A stretch of DNA of 64,000 nt from Leptotrichia hofstadii. GTDB lineage: Bacteria; Fusobacteriota; Fusobacteriia; Fusobacteriales; Leptotrichiaceae. This document shows positions 50,701 through 59,883 of this stretch, one piece after another. The stretch is from the NCBI RefSeq assembly GCF_007990525.1, contig NZ_AP019823.1, positions 372,001 to 436,000 of the forward strand. The letters run 5' to 3'. Both the position numbers and the translations under genes were made by a program. The notes under the pieces are model-generated. The model was not told where the DNA came from and ran no database searches. It saw nothing but the letters and a program-made list of their open reading frames with translations. Numbering within the stretch: position 1 is the stretch's first letter; each line of letters starts with the position of its first letter.

Positions 50701-50727
50701 ACAAAAATTTAGAAAAGAGGTAAAGAT

Positions 50728-51048
50728 ATGGTTATTACAACTACAAATGAAATTCAGGATAAGAAAGTCATTGAATATAAAGGGATTGTTTTTGGAGAGG
50801 TTATTTCAGGGATTAATATGTTCAAAGATATGGGGGCAAGCTTGAGAAATATTTTTGGAGGAAGATCTAAAGGCTATGAAGATGAGCTTTTGACGGCAAG
50901 AGAAAATGCTCTGGAGGAAATGAAAACTAGGGCTTCAAATCTTGGTGCAAATGCCATTATTGGTGTAAAAATGGATTACGAAGTATTAGGAGCAGATAAT
51001 GGGATGCTTATGGTAACTTGCAGCGGAACAGCTGTAGTTGTAGGTTAA
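50728..51048 (+). CDS. YbjQ/UPF0145 family protein
   Basis: The 106-residue protein has the YbjQ pattern: [42 protein letters not shown], and [18 protein letters not shown]. It forms pentamers in known structures; its role is unknown, with older 'heavy-metal binding' labels weakly supported. The RBS is AAAAGAGG. The terminator just upstream implies either a separate promoter or attenuation. Confidence 0.8.
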   Translation: MVITTTNEIQDKKVIEYKGIVFGEVISGINMFKDMGASLRNIFGGRSKGYEDELLTARENALEEMKTRASNLGANAIIGVKMDYEVLGADNGMLMVTCSGTAVVVG

Positions 51049-51110
51049 TTTGAAATTGTGCAGTGAAATCGTTTTATAATTTACGTAATGAAAATGGAAT
51101 AGGAGAAAAA

Positions 51111-52133
51111 ATGATGATTATTAAAGTAGATGGCGGAATAAGTGAAAAAATCTTGGAAAAATTGATAAACAGATTGGAAACGGAAAATAATGTAAGCGTT
51201 AAATTAATTGCTGGCAAAGAATATTCAATTTTAGGATTGGTTGGAGATATTAGCACAATTGATATAAAGCATATTCAGGCGCTAGATTACGTGCTGGATG
51301 TACAAAGGGTGCAAGAGCCTTATAAGAGAGCAAGTAGAAAATTTAAACCAGAGGACACTATTGTAAAAGTGGGAAATGTAGAAATTGGGGGAAATAGCCT
51401 TGTGATGATGGCAGGACCTTGTTCTGTGGAAAATGAAAAACAAATTATTGATACAGCAAAAGCTGTAAAAGCTGCTGGAGCAAATATCTTAAGAGGTGGA
51501 GTTGTTAAACCTAGAACATCGCCTTATGCCTTTCAAGGATTAGGTATGGAAGGTATTGAATTGATGAAAAAAGCAAAAGAAGAAACAGGACTTCCAATAA
51601 TATGCGAAGTTATGTCAATTGCTCAATTACATGAATTTGGTCCGCATCTTGATATGATTCAGTTAGGTGCGAGAAATATGCAAAATTTTGATTTGCTGAA
51701 AGAAGTTGGGAAAACAAATATTCCAGTATTGTTAAAAAGAGGATTGAGTGCAACAATAGAAGAATGGTTAATGTCGGCAGAATACATTTTGGCTGGCGGA
51801 AATGAAAATGTAGTTCTTTGTGAAAGAGGAATCAGAACTTATGAAACAGCGTACAGAAATGTATTGGACTTGAATGCAGTACCTATGATTAAAAAATTGA
51901 CACATTTGCCAATAATCGTAGATTCAGCCCATGCAACTGGAAAATACTGGATGGTAAAACCTCTTGCAATGGCAGGAATCGCCGCTGGAGCAGACGGATT
52001 AATGGTAGAAGTGCATCCTGAACCAGACAAGGCATTGTCAGATGGGCCTCAATCATTGAAATTTGAAGTGTTTGACGATTTAATGCAAGATGTGGAGAAG
52101 ATTGCAAATGTGCTGGGGAAAAGTTTTAAATAA
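51111..52133 (+). CDS. aroF: 3-deoxy-7-phosphoheptulonate synthase (DAHP synthase)
   Basis: ATG 51111 follows AGGAG. The 340-residue protein has an N-terminal regulatory ferredoxin-like (FXD) domain (~1-70) and the type I-beta barrel (~85-340): AGPCSVEN (101-108), RGGVVKPRTSPYAFQGLG, and HATGKYWMV. It makes DAHP from PEP and erythrose 4-phosphate, the first shikimate step. The N-terminal domain suggests feedback control. It heads the aromatic cluster. Confidence 0.92.
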   Translation: MMIIKVDGGISEKILEKLINRLETENNVSVKLIAGKEYSILGLVGDISTIDIKHIQALDYVLDVQRVQEPYKRASRKFKPEDTIVKVGNVEIGGNSLVMMAGPCSVENEKQIIDTAKAVKAAGANILRGGVVKPRTSPYAFQGLGMEGIELMKKAKEETGLPIICEVMSIAQLHEFGPHLDMIQLGARNMQNFDLLKEVGKTNIPVLLKRGLSATIEEWLMSAEYILAGGNENVVLCERGIRTYETAYRNVLDLNAVPMIKKLTHLPIIVDSAHATGKYWMVKPLAMAGIAAGADGLMVEVHPEPDKALSDGPQSLKFEVFDDLMQDVEKIANVLGKSFK

Positions 52134-52154
52134 AAATAATAGGAGAATTTAATA

Positions 52155-52400
52155 GTGAAAAGAAAGATAGAGTGGCAAACGTTACTATTTGGAATATTTT
52201 GGACAGGATATACTTTATTTACATTGTTTCAATATTTTAATGGAACCTTAGGCAGTTTTAGAGTTCCCAAAATAATAGCGTTGGTATATGATTCAATAGG
52301 ATTTATGCCAACAATGATTTTACAATTAGTTTTTGGATTATTTCTTATATTTATAGCGTTTTCTAAAAAAGAAGAAAAAAATGACAAAGAGAAAGAATAA
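52155..52400 (+). CDS. Small membrane protein in the aromatic cluster (81 aa)
   Basis: A GTG start follows AGGAG. Two spans are visible (LLFGIFWTGYTLFTLFQYF, MPTMILQLVFGLFLIFIAF) and a charged tail. It lies between DAHP synthase and tyrA with gaps of 21 and 3 bp, so it is in the same operon. Function unknown. Confidence 0.6.
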   Translation: MKRKIEWQTLLFGIFWTGYTLFTLFQYFNGTLGSFRVPKIIALVYDSIGFMPTMILQLVFGLFLIFIAFSKKEEKNDKEKE

Positions 52401-52403
52401 ATT

Positions 52404-53270
52404 ATGAAAAAACAAATAGAAAATTTGACAGTAACAATAGTTGGACTCGGAGTGATTGGAGCTGCTTTTGCACAGAGTTTTAAGGAGATTGGTATTAAGA
52501 CTGTTTATGGGATTGATATTGATGAGGAAACGATAAAGAAGGCAGAAGAGAAAAATATTATAAATAAAGGTTTTTTGGAAACAAGAGAGCCTTTGGAAAA
52601 ATCGGATTTTGTGGTAATTACTCTTTATCCGAATTTGATGAAGTCGTTTTTTGTGAATAATATTAATTATTTTAAGGAAAATGCGATAATTACTGATGTT
52701 GTTGGAATTAAAGAGAAAATCATTAAGGATATTGATCCAATTATTGAGAAGAGTGGAAGAAATATTGACTTTATTTTTGGACATCCTATGGCAGGACGTG
52801 AGAAACGCGGGATTGATTTTGCAGACAATAGAGTATTTAAAGATGCAAATTATATAATTATTAAGAACGAAAAAAATAAAAAAGAAAATCTAGAACTGCT
52901 GTCGGAAATTGTTAAGCTGATGGGCTTTAAGAAAGTCAGTTTTCTTATGGCACAGGAACATGATGAAATTATTGCGTTTACGAGCCAGCTTACGCATGCA
53001 ATTGCCGTTTCACTTGTAAACAGTGATAGTGAAAAGTACGATACAAACCGATTTATTGGGGATTCTTATAGGGATTTGACGAGGATTGCGAAAATAAACG
53101 AGGATTTGTGGGCAGAACTTTTTATGGGAAATAAAAAGAATCTTTTAAAAATGATACAGCAGTTTGAACGGGAACTTGATATAATAAAAGAAGCCTTAAA
53201 CAGCAATGATTTAGGAACTTTAAAGGAAAAGTTTATAATTTCAACAAAACGGCGGGAAAAAATTGATTAA
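52404..53270 (+). CDS. tyrA: Prephenate dehydrogenase
   Basis: The 288-residue protein has the NAD-binding GLGVIG (14-19), the family motif FGHPMAGREKRGIDFA, and QLTHAIAVSLVN in the C-terminal helical domain. It converts prephenate to 4-hydroxyphenylpyruvate for tyrosine. No ACT domain is present. Chorismate mutase and prephenate dehydratase are not in the window. Confidence 0.9.
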   Translation: MKKQIENLTVTIVGLGVIGAAFAQSFKEIGIKTVYGIDIDEETIKKAEEKNIINKGFLETREPLEKSDFVVITLYPNLMKSFFVNNINYFKENAIITDVVGIKEKIIKDIDPIIEKSGRNIDFIFGHPMAGREKRGIDFADNRVFKDANYIIIKNEKNKKENLELLSEIVKLMGFKKVSFLMAQEHDEIIAFTSQLTHAIAVSLVNSDSEKYDTNRFIGDSYRDLTRIAKINEDLWAELFMGNKKNLLKMIQQFERELDIIKEALNSNDLGTLKEKFIISTKRREKID

Positions 53271-53295
53271 GAGAGATTAATTTGGGAGGAATAAA

Positions 53296-53892
53296 ATGGA
53301 AAATAAGTCTGAGAAAAAGTATTTGAAAAAATTGACAGGAGATAACATTTATCTTTCGCCAATTTCTGTTGATGATGTTGAGGAATATGCTGAAATGGTA
53401 AATAATATAGAAGTTTCAGTAGGACTGGGATGCGTTGTTTATACAAGTATTATGGATTTTGAAAGTGAAAAAGAATTATTAAATTCAATCAAAAAAGAGA
53501 AAATATTTGCTGTCAGATTATTGGAAAATGATGAACTTTTGGGAAATGTAGGTTTTAAATCAGTAGGAGAGATACATAGAACAGCTGAAATGGGAATTAT
53601 GCTTGGAAATCCAAAATATCAGCGAAAAGGTTATGGAATGGAAGCTATAAACTTGCTGCTTGATTACGGCTTTTCATTTTTAAATCTGAGAAATATATCG
53701 TTAAATGTATTTGAATATAATGAGGTTGCTTATAATTTATATAAAAAAATAGGCTTTAAGGAAGCTGGGAGATTGCGTAAAGCAGTTGAGATTCTGGGAA
53801 AAACTTATGATGTAATTATAATGGATATGTTAAAAGAAGAGTTTCAGTCAGTTTATATAAAAAGGGAACTTGAAAAAAGATATAATTTGTAA
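53296..53892 (+). CDS. GNAT acetyltransferase, RimJ/RimL type
   Basis: The 198-residue protein has the GNAT core: GDNIYLSPISVDDVEEYAEMVNN at the start, AEMGIMLGNPKYQRKGYGMEAINLLLDYGF for acetyl-CoA, and NLYKKIGFKEAGRLRKAV. It may modify a protein N-terminus or a small amine. GGGAGG precedes it, 25 bp after tyrA. Confidence 0.8.
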   Translation: MENKSEKKYLKKLTGDNIYLSPISVDDVEEYAEMVNNIEVSVGLGCVVYTSIMDFESEKELLNSIKKEKIFAVRLLENDELLGNVGFKSVGEIHRTAEMGIMLGNPKYQRKGYGMEAINLLLDYGFSFLNLRNISLNVFEYNEVAYNLYKKIGFKEAGRLRKAVEILGKTYDVIIMDMLKEEFQSVYIKRELEKRYNL

Positions 53893-53930
53893 AACATTTT
53901 TGACAAACAAAAACTTATATGGAGGGTAAA

Positions 53931-54482
53931 ATGGCAGAAGTTATAAAAGATGAATTATTAGGTGAAATTGAATGTGTCGATGGATTTGAAACAGAGGTTA
54001 ACTGGGTAAATAATAAAAAAATAGATGTGTATTTTGATATATCTGATTATCAGCTGTTAAATGAGAAGGATGAGAAAAAGACTGATAAGGAAAGAATGGA
54101 AGACAGAATTAAAACTTTAAAGGAAATTCTGTCAGATGTGAATGGCTGGAATGAAAAAATTATAAAAAATTCGGCAGAAGTAATGTTGGAATTAGCAAAC
54201 GACTGGTTTGATGTCGAAGATTATTATGAAGACGATGAAATTGATGAATTTGTTGAAGATATGAAACAAGTGTTATCAGAAGAAAGTGCTGAAAAATTGA
54301 GAGATAGTGAAATAACACAAGAAACAATGGAAAAAATAATGTCTGTGGAAAGACTGACTATTTATGGGGATGGGAATTTCAGTATTTATCTTTCAGATAA
54401 CGATATGATATTTTCAGGACATATAATAAATGTTCTTGCAAATATTAATGGGGAATTTTCTGAAGGAGATATAATGGGATAG
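53931..54482 (+). CDS. DUF2262-type protein, copy 1
   Basis: ATG 53931 follows GGAGGG. The 183-residue acidic protein has KDELLGEIECVDGFETEVNW at the start and an end block LTIYGDGNFSIYLSDNDMIFSGHIINVLANINGEF. The same layout is seen in the 57207 gene, so they are paralogues. DUF2262 has no known role. Confidence 0.65.
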   Translation: MAEVIKDELLGEIECVDGFETEVNWVNNKKIDVYFDISDYQLLNEKDEKKTDKERMEDRIKTLKEILSDVNGWNEKIIKNSAEVMLELANDWFDVEDYYEDDEIDEFVEDMKQVLSEESAEKLRDSEITQETMEKIMSVERLTIYGDGNFSIYLSDNDMIFSGHIINVLANINGEFSEGDIMG

Positions 54483-54585
54483 TTTTAAATAAAATTTTAT
54501 TTATAGTAAAATCATTTTAAATTTTGAATTTAGTGGTTTTGCTATATTTTAATATACACATAAAGAATAGAAAATGGAGAAAATT

Positions 54586-55677
54586 ATGGAAATATTGAAT
54601 GTTGGATTAGGGGAAAATTCTTATGATATTGTAATTGGAAAGAATTTTTTTGATAAATTTCCTAAGTATATTGAAAAGATTTATAATGGAAAAAAATTAT
54701 TTGTGATTACGGATTCTAATGTGGATAAAATTTACAGGAATCAGTATGAGAAGATGTTTAAAGGCTTTGATTATACAATTTATGTGCTGGAAGCAGGAGA
54801 AAAAAATAAGCATATTGGAATAATGCCTGGAATTTATTCTGCAATGGTAAATGCAGGACTTACAAGAAAGGATATGGTTGTTGCATTTGGTGGTGGAGTT
54901 GTTGGAGATATTGCTGGATTTGCGGCTGCCAGTTATATGCGTGGGATTGGATTTATACAGATACCGACGACAATTGTTTCACAGGTTGACAGCAGTGTTG
55001 GTGGAAAAGTCGGTGTTGACTTGCCTGAGGGGAAAAATCTTGTTGGGGCGTTTCATCAGCCTAAGCTTGTTTTAATTGACAATTATTTTTTGAATACATT
55101 GACAGACAGATATTTTTATGACGGATTTGCGGAAATTGTGAAATATGGATGTATTTATGATAAGAAGTTTTTTGACAGACTTATGGAAATAGTGGAAACA
55201 GTTGAAGTTTCTTATGATGATGAAAATTATAAGCAGAAATTGCGTGAACATCTGATGAAGTATGTGAATGAACTTGTTTACCGTTCCTGTGAGATAAAGA
55301 AGGAAGTTGTGGAAAAAGATGAGAAGGAAAGTAATTTGAGAATGATATTGAATTTTGGACATACTATCGGACATGCAATAGAGCAGTTTACAAATTATGA
55401 GAAATATTCACATGGGGAAGCAATTTCTGCTGGAATGGTAGACATTACAAAAATTGGGGAGAAAAAAGGATTTACTAAAAAGAATGAATTTTTAAAAATT
55501 GAGAAACTATTGAGGGCATTGAATTTACCGACTGAGATTGAATATCCGAAAGACAGGATTTCTGAAATTATGAAAAGGGATAAGAAAAGTACGAATGACG
55601 GAATTAATTTTGTAATTCTGAAGGAAATTGGGGAAGTTGAAATTAGAAAGATAGGGGAGAGGGAGATTTTTGAGTAA
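54586..55677 (+). CDS. aroB: 3-dehydroquinate synthase
   Basis: ATG 54586 is used because GGAG lies 8 bp ahead; an ATG at 54574 has no RBS. The 363-residue protein has the NAD-binding GGGVVGD (102-108), IPTTIVSQVDSSVGGKVGVD, GAFHQPK, and LNFGHTIGHAIEQ with the zinc His. It cyclises DAHP to 3-dehydroquinate. Confidence 0.95.
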   Translation: MEILNVGLGENSYDIVIGKNFFDKFPKYIEKIYNGKKLFVITDSNVDKIYRNQYEKMFKGFDYTIYVLEAGEKNKHIGIMPGIYSAMVNAGLTRKDMVVAFGGGVVGDIAGFAAASYMRGIGFIQIPTTIVSQVDSSVGGKVGVDLPEGKNLVGAFHQPKLVLIDNYFLNTLTDRYFYDGFAEIVKYGCIYDKKFFDRLMEIVETVEVSYDDENYKQKLREHLMKYVNELVYRSCEIKKEVVEKDEKESNLRMILNFGHTIGHAIEQFTNYEKYSHGEAISAGMVDITKIGEKKGFTKKNEFLKIEKLLRALNLPTEIEYPKDRISEIMKRDKKSTNDGINFVILKEIGEVEIRKIGEREIFE

Positions 55678-55720
55678 ATTTTAGGTTGTAAAAATGAAAA
55701 TAGTTAAGCAAAGGAACTGA

Positions 55721-55744
55721 AAAGGTCAGACGCTGTCTGACTTA
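55721..55744. repeat. GTCAGAC palindrome, copy 1
   Basis: GTCAGAC-GCT-GTCTGAC (55725-55741) with one or two further pairs on each side. No T run follows. A second copy lies at 57143-57169. Confidence 0.5.
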
Positions 55745-55773
55745 ATTTGAAATATTAGAGGAGTTAAAAAAAT

Positions 55774-56550
55774 ATGTTACAGGAAAATTTTAAAAAAGTG
55801 GAAAAGGCGAACTGGTTAAAAATAATTTTTAATTCGGCAAAATTTTTAATTTCTTTGCTGGTATTAAATATAGGAGTAGTTTTATTATTTACAGTTGAAA
55901 TTAGCAGAAATTTTTATATTTCTACTATTATGATTTTTATAGTTTTATTAATTATATTGGGTATAGTAGATTTCTTTGTATTTTCGTATTATAAAAAGAA
56001 ATATCCAAATATTTATTTTTGTGATGATGGTTTTAGTGTAGGAAAAAATGAAAAAAATTATTATAAAAATTTGCAATATTTTCTTTCGAAGGAAGTATAC
56101 ATGCTGGGAAATACATTTACAGCCATCTTTTTCAAATCTAACGAAGGAAAGTGGGAAAAAATCAATGCAGGCGGGTATAGAAAAGATGCTTTTGATTTAT
56201 TTCAGGAAGATTTTGTAAAACAGAATTATCCAAGTGCATTAGAAAAGATTGAAAATGGGGGAAGTGAGGAGTTTCCATTTAGAAAATCACATAAATTAAG
56301 TTTCAGTCTTTTCTCAGACAAGAAGCAAATTGAGAATTTTGATAATTTAAAGAAAATAAAAGTTTCAAAAGAAAATATTACATTTGATGATGAAATATAT
56401 AACTGGGAAGAATATATAATTGGTGTAGCAGATGGAGTGATATTTGTAAAGGATTTAAATAATAATATTATTTTAGCTTTTGGAAATGAAATGGAGATTT
56501 TCTGCGAAAATTTGTTAATCTTTTTAATAGAAAAACTGAATGAAAATTAG
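55774..56550 (+). CDS. Unknown membrane-anchored protein (258 aa)
   Basis: Two N-terminal spans (~17-44 LIFNSAKFLISLLVLNIGVVLLF; ~49-75 FYISTIMIFIVLLIILGIVDFFVF) and a strand-rich cytosolic domain that resembles a YcxB-like C-terminal domain (IFFKSNEGKWEKINAGG, NWEEYIIGVADGVIFVKD). It follows the GTCAGAC palindrome. Function unknown. Confidence 0.55.
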   Translation: MLQENFKKVEKANWLKIIFNSAKFLISLLVLNIGVVLLFTVEISRNFYISTIMIFIVLLIILGIVDFFVFSYYKKKYPNIYFCDDGFSVGKNEKNYYKNLQYFLSKEVYMLGNTFTAIFFKSNEGKWEKINAGGYRKDAFDLFQEDFVKQNYPSALEKIENGGSEEFPFRKSHKLSFSLFSDKKQIENFDNLKKIKVSKENITFDDEIYNWEEYIIGVADGVIFVKDLNNNIILAFGNEMEIFCENLLIFLIEKLNEN

Positions 56551-56566
56551 ATGAAAGGGATTATTT

Positions 56567-57103
56567 ATGAAGAGATATTTAAATGGAATTTTATTTGCAG
56601 GGTTAAGTTCTATTGTTGCAACTATGATTTGCTTAGGATTTTCGATGATTTTTTTAGGATATAAAATAATTTCTATAATTATATTTTTTATAGTTTTTTT
56701 TGGCTGGATATTTGGAATAAAAATTAAAAAGACAGAGACAGAGGGTAAAAATATTGCCGAACCTATACGTCAAAGTAAATTTGGAGCAAATGCTAAAAAT
56801 GAAAATCTACTAAATCCAAAATATGAAGCTTTGCCAATGAGGGATATTACAAAAGGAATTCCTGTAATTACAATTTTTTCTATGATTGCAGTATACTTTG
56901 TTGATGTAGTTTTGGTAGCTTATTATTTGAAAAAAGAGCAAAAATTACCATTTCTAGAAGGTTTATCTTATTCGTGGATGGGAGTTTTTAAGATAAGTAG
57001 TGAAATATATACAGATTGGGCTTGGATAATTTTAGTTGCAATTGTATCTATAGTTGCTTTTATAAAAGCTGAGAAAAAGGAACAGATGAATAAGGAGAAT
57101 TAA
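56567..57103 (+). CDS. Unknown multi-span membrane protein (178 aa)
   Basis: Four spans are visible (~9-28, ~31-50, ~100-124, ~150-168), with a soluble loop at ~55-95. It follows the previous membrane protein by 16 bp, so the two probably work together. No family recognised. Confidence 0.55.
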   Translation: MKRYLNGILFAGLSSIVATMICLGFSMIFLGYKIISIIIFFIVFFGWIFGIKIKKTETEGKNIAEPIRQSKFGANAKNENLLNPKYEALPMRDITKGIPVITIFSMIAVYFVDVVLVAYYLKKEQKLPFLEGLSYSWMGVFKISSEIYTDWAWIILVAIVSIVAFIKAEKKEQMNKEN

Positions 57104-57142
57104 GAGGGAAATTAGATTTTATATAGTTTATTCAAAAAATGG

Positions 57143-57169
57143 AATTCGTCAGACAGTGTCTGATGAATT
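57143..57169. repeat. GTCAGAC palindrome, copy 2
   Basis: AATTCGTCAGAC (57143-57154), AGT, GTCTGATGAATT (57158-57169): 12-bp arms with one G-T pair. Shares the GTCAGAC core of 55725-55741. Confidence 0.5.
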
Positions 57170-57206
57170 TATTTGGGATTAAAAAAGAATAAAATGGAGG
57201 ACTAAT

Positions 57207-57737
57207 ATGAGTGATGCTATAAAAGATGAAGTTTTTGGAGAAATAAAAAATTTTGAAACTGAAGTTGAGTGGCTTGGGAGAAAAATAGGTGTGAGTTTTG
57301 ATGGTGGAATTGAGAGTGATTGGAATGAAGAGAAAAAAGTAGAGGAAGTTAAAGAGGCGGTTGAACAATTTAAAATTATGTATCTCAATCAAAAAGAATG
57401 GGACACAAAAATGAAAGATTTGGTAAGTGATTATAGGAAAGACCGAGTTATGGATTGGCTTTGTGTTGACGATGAAGAAGAATTGGAAGAATTTATTGAG
57501 AATATTCATGAAAATTCAGAGATTGAATTATCAGAGGAAGAAATTGAAGAATTGAAGAGAGAAATAGTTCCTGAAAGAGTATTTAGAAGTTGTATTTATT
57601 TGCAAGGTTTATGGGTAACTGCTGATGGAGATTTTACAGCATTTTATTATGACAATGACATATTTTTTCTTGGACATGCTATTATGTTAAGTGGAAATAT
57701 TAATGGAGAGTTGGATTGTGATGGTGAAGTAGGATAA
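57207..57737 (+). CDS. DUF2262-type protein, copy 2
   Basis: The 176-residue acidic protein begins IKDEVFGEIKNFETEVEWLGRKI and ends LWVTADGDFTAFYYDNDIFFLGHAIMLSGNINGEL, matching the 53931 gene block for block. GGAGG precedes the start. The central part is Glu-rich and helical. It lies directly before aroA. Confidence 0.65.
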   Translation: MSDAIKDEVFGEIKNFETEVEWLGRKIGVSFDGGIESDWNEEKKVEEVKEAVEQFKIMYLNQKEWDTKMKDLVSDYRKDRVMDWLCVDDEEELEEFIENIHENSEIELSEEEIEELKREIVPERVFRSCIYLQGLWVTADGDFTAFYYDNDIFFLGHAIMLSGNINGELDCDGEVG

Positions 57738-57776
57738 AATTTTTAAAGTAGAATGAATAAAAAGGAGAAAAAATTT

Positions 57777-59075
57777 ATGAAAATAAAAATAAAACCAAGC
57801 ATATTAAATGGAAAAATAGAAATCCCGCCATCTAAAAGTTATTCACACAGAGCAGTGATTGCAGCTGCATTAGCTGAAAATAAGGATAATCGGAAGTCTA
57901 AGATTGATAATTTGAAGTTCTCGGTGGATATTACAACAACAACGGATATTATGGAAAACTGGGGAGCAAAAATCAATCGAGAGGAAAGTTCTCTTGAAAT
58001 TATTGGAAATGGCGGAAAAGTCGTTCCAAAGGATAAGTATGTGCAATGTAATGAATCGGGATCTACAATCAGGTTTTTGATACCGATTGGGATTACAGAT
58101 GAAAATGAACTGATTTTCGACGGAAAAGGGAAACTCGTGGACAGACCGCTTGACTCGTATTATAGGATTTTTGATAAACAGGGAATTTTTTATAAAAATG
58201 AGAATGGGAAATTGTCGCTTACAGTGAATGGAAAATTGAAGGCGGGAAATTATGAAATTGACGGGAATATAAGTTCACAGTTTATTACGGGACTTTTGTA
58301 TGCCCTGCCACTCTTGGACGGAGATTCAAAGCTGACTATTAATAAGAATTTGGAATCTAAGGGGTATATTGATTTGACATTGGAAATATTGAAACTGGCT
58401 GGAATTGAGATTGTGAACAATGATTATAAGAGTTTTGATATAAGGGGAAATCAGATTTATAAGCCGTTTGATTATACTGTTGAGGGGGATTATTCACAAG
58501 TGGCGTTTTGGATTGTGGCTGGAATAATTTCTGCAAACAGGGATAACGAGGTGAAATGCCTGCATGTAAATAAAAATTCGTTGCAGGGCGACAGGGAAAT
58601 AATAGAAATTGTTGAAAGAATGGGGGCAAATCTTGAGATTTTTGATGATTATGTGATTGTTAAGCCTTCTAAAACTCAAGGAACAGTAATTGATATTTCG
58701 CAATGTCCTGATATTGGGCCAATTTTGACAGTATTAGGGGCCTTGAGTGAAGGGGAAACTAGGATTATTAATGGAGAAAGACTTAGAATTAAGGAGTCGG
58801 ATAGAATAACTTCGATAAAGACGGAATTGAATAAACTTGGAGCGAATGTAGCTGAGGAAGGGGACAGTTTGATTATTCAAGGTGTAGAAGGATTTACTGG
58901 TGGAGTAACGGTAAGTGCTTGGAATGACCATAGAATTGCAATGTCGCTTGCGATTGCTTCAACAAGATGTGAAAAGGAAATAATTCTAGAAGAGGCTGAA
59001 AGTGTTAGAAAATCTTATCCGCATTTCTGGGATGATTTTGTGAAAATGGGTGGAGAGATAAGGAAAGATTGCTAA
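57777..59075 (+). CDS. aroA: 3-phosphoshikimate 1-carboxyvinyltransferase (EPSP synthase)
   Basis: ATG 57777 follows AAAGGAG; an upstream in-frame start lacks an RBS. The 432-residue protein has PPSKSYSHRA (17-26), NESGSTIRFLIPIG, and the C-terminal RIKESDRI and WNDHRIAMSLAIA. It joins PEP to shikimate 3-phosphate. Confidence 0.95.
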   Translation: MKIKIKPSILNGKIEIPPSKSYSHRAVIAAALAENKDNRKSKIDNLKFSVDITTTTDIMENWGAKINREESSLEIIGNGGKVVPKDKYVQCNESGSTIRFLIPIGITDENELIFDGKGKLVDRPLDSYYRIFDKQGIFYKNENGKLSLTVNGKLKAGNYEIDGNISSQFITGLLYALPLLDGDSKLTINKNLESKGYIDLTLEILKLAGIEIVNNDYKSFDIRGNQIYKPFDYTVEGDYSQVAFWIVAGIISANRDNEVKCLHVNKNSLQGDREIIEIVERMGANLEIFDDYVIVKPSKTQGTVIDISQCPDIGPILTVLGALSEGETRIINGERLRIKESDRITSIKTELNKLGANVAEEGDSLIIQGVEGFTGGVTVSAWNDHRIAMSLAIASTRCEKEIILEEAESVRKSYPHFWDDFVKMGGEIRKDC

Positions 59076-59235
59076 AAAGATTTTTTAGAAAGATAAAGTT
59101 TATTTATAATTGATAAATAAGTTAAAAATGGTAAAATCTAAAATAAAAATTTTTTTAATGAGATAGAAAATTAATAGAATATACGGATGTAAAATTTAAT
59201 TAAATTTTGTTGATACCGTTAGGAAAGGAATTTAT

Positions 59236-59856
59236 ATGAGTAAATTATTTTTGACATCATATTTAGCAGGAACGAAAAATTTAGTGAAAGAATTTTTAAA
59301 AGATGTACCAGAAAAAGAAATTACATTTGTTCCGACTGCTTCAAACACTGAAGATTATAAAGGATATGTAGACGAAGCTAAGCAGGCATTTTTGAAATTG
59401 GGATTTTCAATAAATATTTTAGATATTTCAAAAACAGAAAGACAAAAAATAGAAAATATATTGAAAGATACAAAAATTTTGTATGTATCAGGTGGAAATA
59501 CATTTTATCTATTGCAGGAACTAAAACGTAAAAAAATTTTAGATACTATCAAAGACAAAATTTCAAATGGAATGCTTTATATAGGAGAATCGGCTGGGGC
59601 GATTATTACTTCTAAAAATATAGAATACAATCAGATAATGGATAATAAGGAAATTGCTCTTGATTTGGATAATTATGAAGCAATGAATATTACAGATTTT
59701 TATATTTTGCCACATAATAATGAATTTCCATTTGTCGAAAGTACAAAAGAAACTATAAAAATTTATGAAAATAAATTAAATTTACTTCCAATAAGCAATA
59801 ATGAGGCAGTTTTTGTAAATGGAAAAGATTTTGTTGTAAAAAATGATGATAAATAA
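59236..59856 (+). CDS. Peptidase E-like S51 family protein
   Basis: The 206-residue protein has the S51 glutaminase-like fold: KEITFVPTASNTEDY, ILYVSGGNTFYLLQEL, and the nucleophile elbow in GESAGAI. Members are dipeptidases for Asp-X or glutamine-amidotransferase-like hydrolases. The Ser is present, the rest of the triad cannot be fixed by eye. Its place between aroA and aroC is probably operonic convenience. Confidence 0.75.
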   Translation: MSKLFLTSYLAGTKNLVKEFLKDVPEKEITFVPTASNTEDYKGYVDEAKQAFLKLGFSINILDISKTERQKIENILKDTKILYVSGGNTFYLLQELKRKKILDTIKDKISNGMLYIGESAGAIITSKNIEYNQIMDNKEIALDLDNYEAMNITDFYILPHNNEFPFVESTKETIKIYENKLNLLPISNNEAVFVNGKDFVVKNDDK

Positions 59857-59883
59857 AAATGTGGGATAATAGAAAGGAAAAAA

